Positions 31,863 to 41,309 of a stretch of DNA of 64,000 bases are shown one piece after another. The DNA is taken from the NCBI GenBank assembly GCA_949825045.1, contig OX463815.1, positions 35,083,356 through 35,147,355 on the forward strand. Reading direction: 5' to 3'. This stretch comes from Argyresthia goedartella. Lineage: Eukaryota; Arthropoda; Insecta; Lepidoptera; Argyresthiidae. Position 1 is the stretch's first letter. Each line of letters begins with the position of its first letter. Both the position numbers and the translations under genes were made by a program. The notes beneath the pieces were generated by a model that saw only the letters and a list, made by a program, of their open reading frames with translations, searched no databases and had not been told where the DNA came from.

Positions 31863-31971
31863 GTGGTCTGTACAGACCACGGCAGTGTAAACAGACCATC
31901 ACTGGTCTGTGCCGACTGCTGCGGACCACCGCTGTGGTCTTTATAGCCTGTGGTGTTGGTCTAGTCGACCA
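31863..31971. repeat. Cluster of nested palindromes (GGTCTGT/ACAGACC)
   Basis: 31863-31880 is a perfect 18-bp palindrome (GTGGTCTGTACAGACCAC). 31891-31910 is ACAGACCA-TCAC-TGGTCTGT. 31924-31939 is GACCAC-CGCT-GTGGTC. A TGGTC...GACCA pair follows at 31958-31971. Eight GGTC/GACC half sites fall in about 110 bases. Function unknown; could be part of a MITE or a protein-binding array. Confidence 0.9.
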
Positions 31972-31974
31972 TAT

Positions 31975-32630
31975 TATGACCAAATCAGTTGTTTTTTCAA
32001 AAGATTGTGGTGACTCATGCAGTCAACTGAATTTGATTTCCGGCCAACCTGAGGTTGAATGTCGTATAGCAAACTAGAATCAGAGGCCTGGGCGTATTTT
32101 GGGAAACAGACGAGGCAGGCCACGCTAAATAGTACATTTCTTACGTGTTTGCAAAGGCTTATATTTACAAACTGAGAAGAGCCGAAGGCTCGAGCTTCGC
32201 AGCGATGTTCGTAAAGAAGCATTTTCGAAAGAGTTACGAATATAATATTTCCGCCTGAGAACCCAAAATCAAGAGAGGAAGGTTCTATTTTGAGCCAAAT
32301 TTGAAAATTTGTCATTGACATATATTGACATTTCAGTAACTGGAATTTTCGACCTTAACACCTTTTGTGTGTCTAACGAAATTTCACCGGACCCTATCCA
32401 TTTCGGTGAAATTTCGTTTCGAGGAAGCTGTGCTTAGCTGATTTAAGTTTGAATTATTTCATACATTTTGACAGCTGTTAAATCGATTTATGACTCTAAA
32501 CGTGTTTAGTGAATGTGTAAAAAGTCACATTTAGGAAACCAAGGAATAATTTAAAATTATTTATAAATATCTTCATACGCCATAAATCAAGTAGCTAAAG
32601 AAAATAAGATAAAATTAAAATTATACAACT
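31975..32630. other. No gene recognised
   Basis: A 115-codon minus-strand frame (31974-32321) has no domain. The rest is A/T-rich. Confidence 0.5.
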
Positions 32631-32631
32631 A

Positions 32632-33005
32632 GCGGCCCTGTGGGCAGTAGACCTCGCTAACAGGTAAGTATTTTAGATTCAATCAAAATCAAATAGTAAA
32701 GTACCAATAACTTTGTAAACTACATTTTGCGATTTAAAATACAATCTATTGACTTTTCACGAAAATAGTTATTGTCTATTTCACTCACTCTCATGGTCTG
32801 TATAGATCCTCTTTACTAATCCTTCTCCTACTTCGAGGAGTCCAAACTTGGTATGTTTTGAAAAGATTTCTTCGATTTTTAGTAAACAGGCGGCCGAAAG
32901 GTAATGGTGTAGTATATTTTAGAACCGGCTGGTGAAGCCCTTTCATTTGATACGCCACACGATAGGTTTCAGAAAAAAATAAACATACAAAAAAATAATG
33001 ACGTC
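32632..33005. repeat. Dispersed repeat R4, copy 1
   Basis: Near-collinear with 47908-48290: GGCCCTGTGGGCAGTAGACC, TTTGCGATTTAAAATACAAT, CACTCACTCTCATGGTCTGT, AACAGGCGGCCGAAAG and CACACGATAGGTTTCAG. Each copy has its own small insertions. Class unknown. Confidence 0.85.
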
Positions 33006-33011
33006 ATAACT

Positions 33012-33024
33012 CCCCCCCCCCCCC
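33012..33024. repeat. Poly-C run
   Basis: Thirteen consecutive C, next to the R4 end; could also be a sequencing-sensitive site. Confidence 0.9.
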
Positions 33025-33171
33025 AAGGGGAAAATCGAGAAAGCTCTCGATAAAAAAAATCTTTTAATTCAAGGAACACGTGTGCCAAGTTTTGTGAGGA
33101 TCGCTTGAAAACTGTGGCCCCTAGACCGGAACTGACAGAAACACATAGAACCAGACGAAAGCAATATCGGC

Positions 33172-33212
33172 CTGTTATCTTGTCAAATGGGCTACATTTG
33201 ACAAGATAACAG
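33172..33212. repeat. Perfect 17-bp hairpin
   Basis: CTGTTATCTTGTCAAAT (33172-33188) and its exact reverse complement (33196-33212) enclose a 7-base loop. No flanking tract or pol III signal was seen. Confidence 0.95.
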
Positions 33213-33296
33213 ATCGCTCGGTTCGCTCGCTTGGTCAATTAATATAATTATAGCTTTGCTACATTACGTCATGTAACAGCAAATAAATAATCAAAT

Positions 33297-33480
33297 AAGA
33301 CGACTTGTTGTGGCTCTGTCTACCATGCGATAGGTCCCGGTTTCGATCCTCGTCTGGGGGTAAAGAAAAAAATACCCAGGTCTTGGATGTTTGTATGTAT
33401 GTGATGTCGCTGTTTCTGGTTCCCACAATACAGGTTATCCTAGTGTAAGGCCAGACGCAATTTATGTGCCTGTAACAGGG
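33297..33480 (+). mobile_element. SINE-1 copy with shortened head
   Basis: GTTGTGGCTCTGTCTACCATG and a degraded B box (GGTTTCGATCCTCG), then the normal body. The segment before TTGTGGCTC that holds the A box in other copies is deleted, so pol III promoter function is doubtful. Confidence 0.85.
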
Positions 33481-33601
33481 ATAAATTGTGAAAAGGTACT
33501 CACGTAAATATTAATCAATCTAAAACAATACACAACAAATATACATATATGTATCATGTACATTATAAACTTCTTAAATGTCATCAAGCCATTTCCCTCA
33601 C

Positions 33602-33682
33602 GGACACCCCAGGGCACAGTTGCGCCCACGTCTGTGACAGGGGACTAGCCTATCGCCGCAGCTATTGAGATATGAAGGATAA
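33602..33682 (-). repeat. SINE-3 fragment
   Basis: GTGACAGGGGACTAGCCTAT and CGCCGCAGCTATTGAGATATG match the SINE-3 body on the minus strand. Confidence 0.65.
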
Positions 33683-33689
33683 GTTACTG

Positions 33690-34370
33690 TTTCAATAACA
33701 ACCCCTAGGGCCCTAGAGCAAAGATATGAGATATCCAGAACAATTCAAACAAACAGTAATTCGAACAGTAGCCGTCAATAATAAAATGCATTTCTTGCGT
33801 CACGTTCCATTACTGTTCAAATATTTAGTACAAACTGACGAGCATTGTGATAAACTGAACCCAAGAGGCATTAAAATGGAGACGTCATTTTAGCACCTAC
33901 CCCTCTGTGTCGGCCGTTGAACACGTTATGAGCAACCATTTTGTTGCATTTAATAAAATTTATAAACAGTAAATTATACGGACACTATACAGATAGACCT
34001 AGTTGTGTTCCGAGATAACTCTAATTTTGTTAAAAAATTGATAAATTGGTAAAAAAATATTGAATCTGTTGTGGCCAGATCATAACGTTAATCATTTCGT
34101 GATGTGGCCATGGCTGAATTAGATGTTTCATTGAACGAAGAAATATTTTAGGTAAAAACACTGCCGAAGCTTAGAACATTAAATGGGGTAAGCGTATCGA
34201 AGTTCCCGAATAGTCTCCGTGTTAGTTCGGCATGTATATCACAAAGAACATCATGTAGTGTGGAACAAAAAACTACGTTTTCCTGAAATAGAACTATTTT
34301 TGACCATTTCTTGAAATTTCAAAAATTATCAATTTTATGATATGGCTTCGAAACATGTACTACTTTTTAA
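33690..34370. other. No gene recognised
   Basis: A/T-rich; no domain or repeat partner. Confidence 0.5.
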
Positions 34371-34371
34371 G

Positions 34372-34908
34372 ACGTATTCAGTATTCAGTATTTATTGTGT
34401 CATATAAATAGGTACATTTTACTTATAAGTAGGTAGTCTATAATTGTATGGGCCCCGTTAGGGCATTGCGCAGATTGCATACTATTTTAACTTAACTATA
34501 TTATATACATATATTTTATCTTAACTATCTTTATCTTAACTGTATCAGCAGCTCTACGGAGTTGGTACTATCTCCCCACAGGATTATACCATAGCGGAGC
34601 CGCCACGTATGTGCATAGGCGTAGTAGTAGTTTTGCTTGTATTAGATTTAAGGGTGCTTAGGGCGTATATGAAACTTGAAATTTATTTTTAAGGTTACAT
34701 ATATGGATTATCCAATTTAATTAGGAGTCTAATTTTATTCCTAGCAGCTTGGTATTCTTGACTTCTTTTATGTTTAGTTCGTCTATCAGGGGTTGTGAAT
34801 TTAGTGATTGTCTTTGGTACGGAGCGAATTGAATTACATTTGTTTTGGTATTGTTTATTTTTAAGTTATGCTGGCATAAATATTTATCAATAGCTTGGTA
34901 GGAGCCCT
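34372..34908 (-). mobile_element. 5'-truncated LINE, minus strand, heptamer tail
   Basis: Begins on the plus strand with GTATTCAGTATTCAGTATTT (a TGAATAC-type tail plus AATAAA on the minus strand). The 5' edge near 34908 holds a reverse-transcriptase coding remnant. The remaining ~300 bases are 3' UTR. Confidence 0.7.
34658..34908 (-). pseudogene. Reverse transcriptase fragment (post-YADD region)
   Basis: The minus frame reads GSYQAIDKYLCQHNLKINNT, then KTNVIQFAPYQRQ and NTKLLGIKLDS-stop-LNWIIHICN. LKIN-x2-KT-x3-F corresponds to the motif that follows the catalytic YADD in non-LTR reverse transcriptases, and K-LLGI-LDS-LNW-HI to the next conserved block. A TAA interrupts it at about 34721-34723. 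The catalytic core is missing, so it is dead. Distinct from LINE-A, -B and -C. Confidence 0.75.
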
Positions 34909-34909
34909 T

Positions 34910-35600
34910 GATGATGAAGTATCAGTATGATGCATATTTTTGTGGAATGTTTGTTTGTGACGAGATTTAGTGTGCATCTGTAGTAGTGTTGCTTTGTATA
35001 GACGATGTTTGACAAGTTGAGCCAAACCAATAACAACAATGGGGGATCAAGAAAATTTCACATTTCATTGTGCTGTAAATCACTGAACGAGCGGCCGAGA
35101 TCTGATATTATTTAATGTTGATTGAATTAAATTAAATCAGAATATTATACATGATTAATGAGTTTTATATTGATTTAATTTCACAAGCTGTGTTATAGTG
35201 TATCAAATGTTTTAATTCAAAATAATTATAACCTTTAAAACTACTTACTTACAGGCTCACAAATTAGATATGAACTTTGTGTTGTATTTTGCAACAATAA
35301 AATAAAATGAATAAAATTTCATGCAGAGAATTTTGATTTTAAAGGTGCTACCAGTACTAATTATTCCAAGTACGTTCCCTGTTTCCCGGGAGACGTTTTA
35401 GTAGGGTAGGTTGGGAGGTGGTTGCCATGACAACGGCACGACTGTTTGAGATGCACCCTGACGGGACACTTTGATCATGCTGCCGCTGCAAGGAAACTTG
35501 TACAGGAAAATCAATTTTCCAAAGCAAGGTGGAAATGTTTTTATAAAGTGCCTGTTATATTAGAACCAGGGCGTAGGTTATAGTTGAACGATAACAGATG
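34910..35600. other. No gene recognised
   Basis: A/T-rich, with a GC-richer patch at 35380-35480; no domain found. Confidence 0.5.
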
Positions 35601-35606
35601 TGATGA

Positions 35607-35828
35607 CGACCTCAGTGGCGCAGCGGTTGTGGCTCTGCCTACCATGCGAGAGGTCCCTAGTTCGATCCCCGGCTGGGGGTAAAAAAAACAACCCCCAGGT
35701 CTTGGATGTTTATATGTGTGTGATGTCGCTGTTTCTGGTTTCCACGACACAGGTTATCCTTGTGCGGGGCCAGAAGCAATGTATGTGCCTGTATGTTAAT
35801 GTTTATGTTTTGTTTATGTTTTAAATAC
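35607..35828 (+). mobile_element. SINE-1 copy, well preserved
   Basis: CTCAGTGGCGCAGCGGTTGT (A-box region), AGTTCGATCCCCGGCTGGGG (B box) at 35659-35678, A-rich linker, then the body GATGTCGCTGTTTCTGGTTT and GTGCGGGGCCAGAAGCAATG. The best model of the full-length family in this window. Confidence 0.92.
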
Positions 35829-35829
35829 G

Positions 35830-36065
35830 CTTTTTATAGTGGGAAACAGTGGGAATTTATCAGATGTTTCTTCCTACGTTATGTTCTACAACAAACTTCT
35901 TACAACGATGCTTCTACTCATTTTCTTTATTAGATAAAAGAAAACAAATACAAACACGACAGAAAATAAAATAAAATACCAATAATAATGAAAGTAAACT
36001 AAGTGAATATTGTCTTATTATATTTCCATCTAACCATTCATTCATTTGACGGAAACACAGAATTG
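35830..36065. other. No gene recognised
   Basis: A/T-rich spacer between SINE-1 and MITE-A. Confidence 0.5.
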
Positions 36066-36069
36066 ACTA

Positions 36070-36652
36070 TGTGTATGTCACCGTAAGATTCTCAAAACCG
36101 TTAGTTTATAAACTAACGCGATAGTTTGAAAATTATCGATAAATTATTAACCAGACCGACAGGGTTTATAATTTACCTTTCTTTTGTTCTTCCATAACAC
36201 GGAGACTATTCGGAGGCTTCGCTGCGCTCGCCCCCTCTAGTCTTCACCTAAGCTACCGCAGTGTTTGTCCTGGGGGGTTACCACAATCTTTTCCGATTCA
36301 AATTAGGTTCAAAACAAGAACATCACCATGGCAACCATTTCCATTCCACTTCGCCTTAATGGGCTTTATTTACCTAACACTAAGACTTGTTTTAAGACGG
36401 TCACGGAAAACGTGCGGATCAAATTAGGTTCCTAAACTGAATCGGCATAAGACGTTGTGGTAACCCCCCTGGTATTTCTTTTGCAAATTCAATTTGAAAC
36501 CAGTTCACAATTTAACGGTTTATTATAAACTAACTCGTCATATCGTAATCAATTACGGTACGGTTTACAATTTATCGTTAGTTTGTAAACTAACGAGAAA
36601 AAACTTTAGATTATAAACTAACGGTTTTGACAATCTTACGGTGACATACACA
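36070..36652. mobile_element. MITE-A copy 3, with near-perfect termini
   Basis: TIRs TGTGTATGTCACCGTAAGAT with TA on either side (36068-36069 and 36653-36654), a plausible TA target duplication. The arms continue into CAAAACCGTTAGTTTATAA. Hairpin core at 36191-36273. A second MITE is inserted inside. It is the clearest copy for defining the family ends. Confidence 0.9.
36274..36467. mobile_element. MITE-B nested in MITE-A, 5-bp target duplication
   Basis: 194 bp with termini GGGGTTACCACAA and TTGTGGTAACCCC, and subterminal CCGATTCA/TGAATCGG. CCTGG occurs at 36269-36273 and 36468-36472. Comparison with the uninterrupted MITE-A copies (GTTTGCCCTGGTATTTC at 12.5 kb) shows the empty site, so the 5-bp duplication is supported directly. 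No coding sequence. Confidence 0.92.
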
Positions 36653-36654
36653 TA

Positions 36655-37145
36655 TATTTCTATATACCTATGCATTGTCATTTACTTGAGTGTAAGTGAA
36701 ACTTTGATTTATCACGACTAAAAGCTAACGCGAATCAATACAAGTCTATTACGGGGATTTCTGATAGCTCATTAAAAAAAATGTTCTGAAAGCTGTGACA
36801 GATAGCGTTGATTCCCATGACTTTTATTTATGGGTAAATTAATAACAAAAGAGTATTAGCACACTTACTTGCTCGATGATTAAATCAGGCTTTACTGATG
36901 ATTATGATGTCCGTTTATTTCGCGTTTGAAAACCAAAGTCAAATCGCGAGGAAAGAAATCACATAGGTCCGAAAAAATAGACTGGGTAGTCTAACCAAAG
37001 ACTTTGAAGTGAGTGGTCGTTATAATCACAAAACAGAGGATAACGCGAAAAGAAAATTGTCGATATAAATATTGTTTTCTTCGTGACAAGCGAACAGTTC
37101 TTGTTCTTCGGGTTCGTCCCTGACCAGCTTCGCCTAACACAGTTA
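36655..37145. other. No gene recognised
   Basis: A/T-rich; no domain or repeat partner. Confidence 0.5.
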
Positions 37146-37146
37146 C

Positions 37147-37665
37147 GAACAAAATCGCATTTCCTGCCAAGGTGTGTATGTCACCGGTAAATAGTCAAAA
37201 CAGTTAGTTGATCAACTATCGACAGATAGTAAACCAGACCGACAGGGTTTAGTATTTACGTTTCTTTTGTTCTTACATGTCAACCTAACACGAACACTAT
37301 TCGGGGGCTCCGCTGCGCTCATCCCCTCTAGTCTTCATCTAAGCTACCGCAGTGTTTGCTCTGGTACTTCGTTTGCAATTCAAGCTTAAACCAGTTTACT
37401 ATGTAATGGTTTTAACCGTTAGTTGATCAATTAACGCGTAATATAGTAAGCAGTACGCTACAGTTTACTTAGTAAGCAGTATGGTACAGTTTACTATCTG
37501 TCGATAGTTGATCAACTTACGAGGAAAAAAGCGTTAGTTTATCAACTAAGAGTTTTGACTCTTGCACTTACAACTGGCATAAAATATAAAACCATGTCGC
37601 GCCATCTTATAACAAAATTGGAACTACTTTATTTCCTTTTGTATTAGCTATCAGAAAATTGGCCA
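37147..37665. repeat. Repeat R7 interrupted by MITE-A copy 4
   Basis: GCATTTCCTGCCAAGG ends at 37172 and the R7 sequence resumes at about 37571 (CAACTGGC, AAAACCATGTCGCGCC, AAAATTGGCCATT). The sequence between is MITE-A. The intact arrangement is at 12043-12205. Confidence 0.5.
37173..37570. mobile_element. MITE-A copy 4
   Basis: TGTGTATGTCACCGGTAAAT start, GTTAGTTGATCAACTATCGA arms, hairpin core at 37276-37366 and a right arm ending in GAGTTTTGACTCTTGCACTT. A 20-base part of the right arm region (CAGTTTACT with AGTAAGCAGTA) is duplicated. Confidence 0.88.
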
Positions 37666-37669
37666 TTCT

Positions 37670-38045
37670 AACTTGATGAAACAGAAACCAATACAAAAAG
37701 TTGTTATGTACTCTACATATTACTTGTTATTGTTATTTTGTTTTGTACCTATTTGCGAACTTATATAACAAACAAAAAAACTCATTTGCCAAAACAAAAC
37801 ACCCAAAGGAACAAATCCCTTGTAACTACTTTCTGGAAACGGCTGCCCAGTGAGCAATGGCGCACCGTCCCATTTTTTTAGTGGTAATTACGAAACAATT
37901 GATGCAGTAAACAAAAGGGTTGACGAGGTAAAAGAATCAGCTACTAATAGGCATTATGGAGGTGGTAATCTTTTGCCTTTTTGACAATATTTAAAGAAAT
38001 GCAAATGATTACTAGAGCTCACTTATTTTCTGACGCTTAAGCCAA
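37670..38045. other. Upstream region of the 38-kb gene
   Basis: No promoter was identified. Two short coding-like stretches abut here: LVTTFWKRLPSEQWRTVPFF in one frame (about 37820-37880) and SGNYETIDAVNKRVDEVKES in another (about 37881-37940, closed by TGA at 37978-37980). They could be exon remnants or chance. Confidence 0.3.
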
Positions 38046-38046
38046 A

Positions 38047-38180
38047 ATGTATCTTTGCCAGTATTTTGTACCACCAGTGGCTCCATATCAGCCCCTTTAT
38101 CCATACCAATATGATACAATGTCGACAATACCAGTGATACCTCAAGTTTATTGTTATCGTTGCACTGATCAGAGCATCAA
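38047..38180 (+). CDS. Possible N-terminal segment of the 38-kb gene, other frame
   Basis: ATG at 38047 opens a Tyr/Pro-rich stretch (MYLCQYFVPPVAPYQPLYPY, then QYDTMSTIPVIPQVYCYRCT) of the same flavour as the YQPMVQP segments downstream. This frame runs to a TAA at 38263-38265, whereas from 38181 the sequence recognisable as the repeat unit is in the next frame. Either a frameshift has happened near 38166-38181 or an intron or another start is used. As written it would give a 72-residue product. Not recognised from any family. Confidence 0.4.
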
Positions 38181-39458
38181 GGATGTGTTTACTATGAACC
38201 AACTACCCAGTTGCCGTACCAACCCATGGTACAACCAGTGCAAATCGAGATTGTTCAACCAGTAGCCCAGTTCACCAGAAGTGACTTTGATACCCACGAA
38301 TATACGTACCGAGTATCCCCTCAAGAAAATACAAGTACCATTGACCTACCAGCTCTACAGAAGATTCCAGAAGTGTTTAACGCCACGCAAGAGATTAAAA
38401 AGTATACCGAAGCCTTTGGAGTATCAACGAATCTTCTTGTTTACAACTTTGTAAAGTATACTGTAAGGACTGGTATTAACGTTGATTTAGACTCTCTAGT
38501 TTTCTACTTGCAAAACTTGGCTGATAAAGACTTGAAAACTAATTATAGAGAAACCATATATGAAACGTCAGAGGAGAACTCTGAAGACGTACATCAACCA
38601 CAAATAATACTACCGGAACTCGAAGCAACTGGATGTGTTTACTACGAACCAACAACGCAGCTGCCGTATCAACCCATGGTACAACCACTACAAATCGGGA
38701 ACGTTCAACCAGTAGCCCAGTTAACCAGAAGTGACTTCTATTTACACCAACATACGTATCCAGTATCCTGTCATGAAAATACAAGTACCATTGACCTACC
38801 CGCACTACAGAAGATTCCAGAAGTGTTGAACGCCACGCAAGAAATTAAAAAGTACACCGAAGCCTTTGGAGTATCAACGAATTTTCTTATTTACAACTTC
38901 GTAAAGTATTCTGTAAGGACTGGTATTAACGTTGATTTAGACTCTCTAGTTTTCTACTTGCGAAACTTCGCTGATAAAGACTTGAAGATTAATACTAGAG
39001 AAACCATATATGAAACGTCAGGAGAGAACTCTGAAGACGTAGATGAACTACAAATAATACTACCGGAACTCGAAGCAACTGAAGATAAAGATCAAGTTGT
39101 GACATTAGCAAGTGAGCCAGAGCCAATTAAATGTTGGATTCACAAGGGATGTACATACTTCTGCCTTGATAGTCCTTTGGATGATGCAAATGCGGATTGT
39201 CAATTCACTGAAGAGGAAGATATTAAAGCCAAAACAGAAGAAAGAGCCACTGTGCAGCTGGATTTAAAACTCAATGAGAAGGTGGAAGAAACTGAGAAGT
39301 ATTGTATCGTCAAAACTGTGGGGAAACCAAAGAAACGTGAATGGGTTTCAAGAGGATCACCTAGCGAGTTTTTAAAAAGAAAACATGCTGCCGAAGAGGA
39401 TTTTGAAAGAAATCTGTTAGAGAATGAAAAGATTTACGAACAAAGTAAGCTTTTATAG
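38169..39458 (+). CDS. Unknown protein with internal 150-residue duplication
   Basis: Open from 38169 to TAG 39456-39458, with the first ATG at 38226 (about 410 codons). Two tandem 150-residue units (38181-38630, 38631-39080) each hold YQPMVQP, TRSDF, ENTSTIDLPALQKIPEV, NATQEIKKYTEAFGVST and VDLDSLVFYL segments, then an acidic ETIYET-ENSEDV end. By eye they differ at about 23 of 150 residues. The unique C-terminus has KCWIHKGCTYFCLD (possible metal or disulfide site), an acidic stretch, then a basic end (GKPKKREWVSRG, SEFLKRKHAAEEDFERN). No signal peptide or membrane segment. I do not recognise the family. The long frame, two-unit conservation and downstream AATAAA argue for a real gene or a recent pseudogene; codon composition is unlike the surrounding repeats. 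No intron is evident within 38181-39458. Confidence 0.65.
   Translation, partial: SEHQGCVYYEPTTQLPYQPMVQPVQIEIVQPVAQFTRSDFDTHEYTYRVSPQENTSTIDLPALQKIPEVFNATQEIKKYTEAFGVSTNLLVYNFVKYTVRTGINVDLDSLVFYLQNLADKDLKTNYRETIYETSEENSEDVHQPQIILPELEATGCVYYEPTTQLPYQPMVQPLQIGNVQPVAQLTRSDFYLHQHTYPVSCHENTSTIDLPALQKIPEVLNATQEIKKYTEAFGVSTNFLIYNFVKYSVRTGINVDLDSLVFYLRNFADKDLKINTRETIYETSGENSEDVDELQIILPELEATEDKDQVVTLASEPEPIKCWIHKGCTYFCLDSPLDDANADCQFTEEEDIKAKTEERATVQLDLKLNEKVEETEKYCIVKTVGKPKKREWVSRGSPSEFLKRKHAAEEDFERNLLENEKIYEQSKLL
38181..39080 (+). repeat. 450-bp in-frame tandem duplication
   Basis: Both units start GGATGTGTTTACTA and end GAACTCGAAGCAACT or its site. The period is exactly 450 (150 codons), so the frame is preserved through the junction at 38630/38631. 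Confidence 0.95.
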
Positions 39459-39552
39459 TACTTTGTTAATATACTTAAACAGTTTTGTTGCAATAACTAT
39501 ATTTTGTGATACTTGTAAATATTTTTAATGAGAGCCATATTGTGAATATTGA

Positions 39553-39558
39553 AATAAA
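39553..39558 (+). terminator. Polyadenylation signal AATAAA
   Basis: AATAAA 95 bases after the TAG of the 38-kb gene, followed by A/T-rich sequence. Plausible mRNA 3' end. Confidence 0.55.
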
Positions 39559-39679
39559 ATCAATTTAAAATGAATTTTGTCGTAATTGAGCTACATCCTA
39601 ACCTAACGGTTGGTACCGACGAAGGAGATTCTTAAGTGATGCCTAATCTAGGGTATCTACTACGATCGCTGTCTCACTC

Positions 39680-39720
39680 ATTCGCGTCGGCGACACGTCG
39701 TCTACAGTTGAAGTCGGCTA
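39680..39720. repeat. R3 fragment
   Basis: GGCGACACGTCGTCTACAGTTG matches 3761-3782 with one or two differences. Confidence 0.55.
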
Positions 39721-39724
39721 TGAA

Positions 39725-40285
39725 GCCTCCTTTAGGCCAGGCGTCTATGGGAACCGGTCACTTCGATAGTATTTATTTTGGGAAGTGGTAGTAGTAGCAA
39801 GTGGCCGTTTCTTACAGGACGTCAACCCCCTAAAGGGAACCAGTATCCTATACGACTAACTAGTATTGAGAAATACTTGAAAAAGAGAACGACTTTTAAA
39901 TTTCATTTCATTTCCGCCAACGAATCGCAGAAATACGACTTTTTGGAACCATTCCAAAGTAATGCCATCTCGGATGCCGCCTATTTCTTGTAAGTTTGTG
40001 TCATAAAAATATCACATAAATTCTGAGATCTTGAGCGATAACTTAAGTGTTAAAGGGTGCACTTTAATATTTCTTTTTATAACAAACAACACCTCAGCGT
40101 CACCACAACAAAATGTATCTACTTTTTATTTTGATTTCCGTTCTAGCAAATGTCAGCAAAGAAATATTTTAATTAATGCTGAACCTTGCATTTCGTACAG
40201 CCAGAAAATGAGTTTTAGGTTTTTGAACCATTCTTCATTCCATCTGGCATTTACCCCAGATTTTCACATACATGACTGTAGTGCT
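39725..40285. other. No gene recognised
   Basis: Open frames at 39778-39993 and 40031-40294 lack domains. Confidence 0.5.
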
Positions 40286-40289
40286 GCTT

Positions 40290-40345
40290 ACTAGAATCAG
40301 AATCAGAATTTTTTATGCCAAGTGAAGTGAAATATTTTGCTTAAC
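40290..40345 (-). repeat. Retroelement 3' tail, minus strand
   Basis: AGAATCAGAATCAGAA followed by TTTTTTATGCC. On the minus strand this is GGCATAAAAAA plus TTCTGA repeats. Confidence 0.45.
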
Positions 40346-40505
40346 TATCAACTTCAGCTACATTTATACATTTTATTGTCTTTAAGCCCACGTTGTACCT
40401 ATACCTACCCTATGAGAACTCAAATTCGCTCTTTCGCTTTTTCGTCGTTACTTTATTACGGTCTATGTGCAAACCATTATTATAACTCACCGCAGCGGTA
40501 CGTAT

Positions 40506-40624
40506 ACAGTTCCTTGCTGTAGGTATGCATGTTTCGTAGACCAAATTTCGACTGTTCCAAGTTGTAGCTATGCAGTTTTCGCCAACCAAACGTCAACAGT
40601 TCGTTGTTGTACGTTTTCCAAACG
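40506..40624. repeat. Imperfect 45-bp tandem repeat
   Basis: Two full units (40506-40550, 40551-40595) and a partial third. Period 45 keeps one plus-strand frame open, giving related 15-residue units (TVPCCRYACFVDQIS / TVPSCSYAVFANQTS / TVRCC). Otherwise no sign of a gene. Confidence 0.8.
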
Positions 40625-40629
40625 ATATC

Positions 40630-41150
40630 TCCCTTTTCTAAAAAAAAAACGGTTTATCTGAGCACATCAAAAGACAGCGGCGAATTTAATAATGCATCTT
40701 TTTATTACTGAATTATCTATAAAAGAAAGTTTACTTAATGCGTTCAGTGTGGAGAAAACGGAAGAAGGGTCCGTTGCAATTTCGCTAGAAAAACAAGGGG
40801 TCCCCGAGAGGCACTGAATTGCCATAAATATGTAATGTCTTTTGCCATTTGACGTCTACATTTTTTTTACAAAAACCCCCTTTGATTGATCCACAGGAAA
40901 GGAATAGGAATATATTTGCTAAATTGTTTTGTTGTATTTTTCGTAGTCTCATCGTCTTCATTATCAGCCTTTGTGCAGTCAATTTAAATTATACTATGTG
41001 TCACAACAATTAGTTAATCTGTGGTGATCACAATATCTGTGGTGGTGATAGTTAGTCCCCTCAACATAATGCCTTGCATCGTGTCTATTTTTTTCTAACA
41101 TGTGCTTTGACAACTCTATGACCGAGAAGTGAAGTAGTTAAGTGTTTCAA
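40630..41150. other. No gene recognised
   Basis: A/T-rich; no domain. Confidence 0.5.
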
Positions 41151-41157
41151 CATTTAT

Positions 41158-41305
41158 ACACAGGCACATACATTGCTTATGGCCCCACACTAGGCAACCT
41201 TGTGTAGTGGGAACAAGAAACAGTGACGTCACATATATACAAACATCCCACCCCCCGGGATATTTTTTCTTCCTGCAACCGGGATTTGAATCCGAGACCT
41301 GTGAT
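41158..41305 (-). mobile_element. SINE-1 copy, decayed head
   Basis: GGCACATACATTGCTTATGG then CCCACACTAGG; B-box complement GGGATTTGAATCCGAGACC at 41280-41298. The A-box region is not recognisable. Confidence 0.8.
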
Positions 41306-41309
41306 TTCT

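Noticed and set aside
36070..37570. Two MITE-A copies as LTRs of one retrotransposon
   Set aside because: Each copy has its own terminal inverted repeats, and no gag, pol or primer-binding site lies between them.
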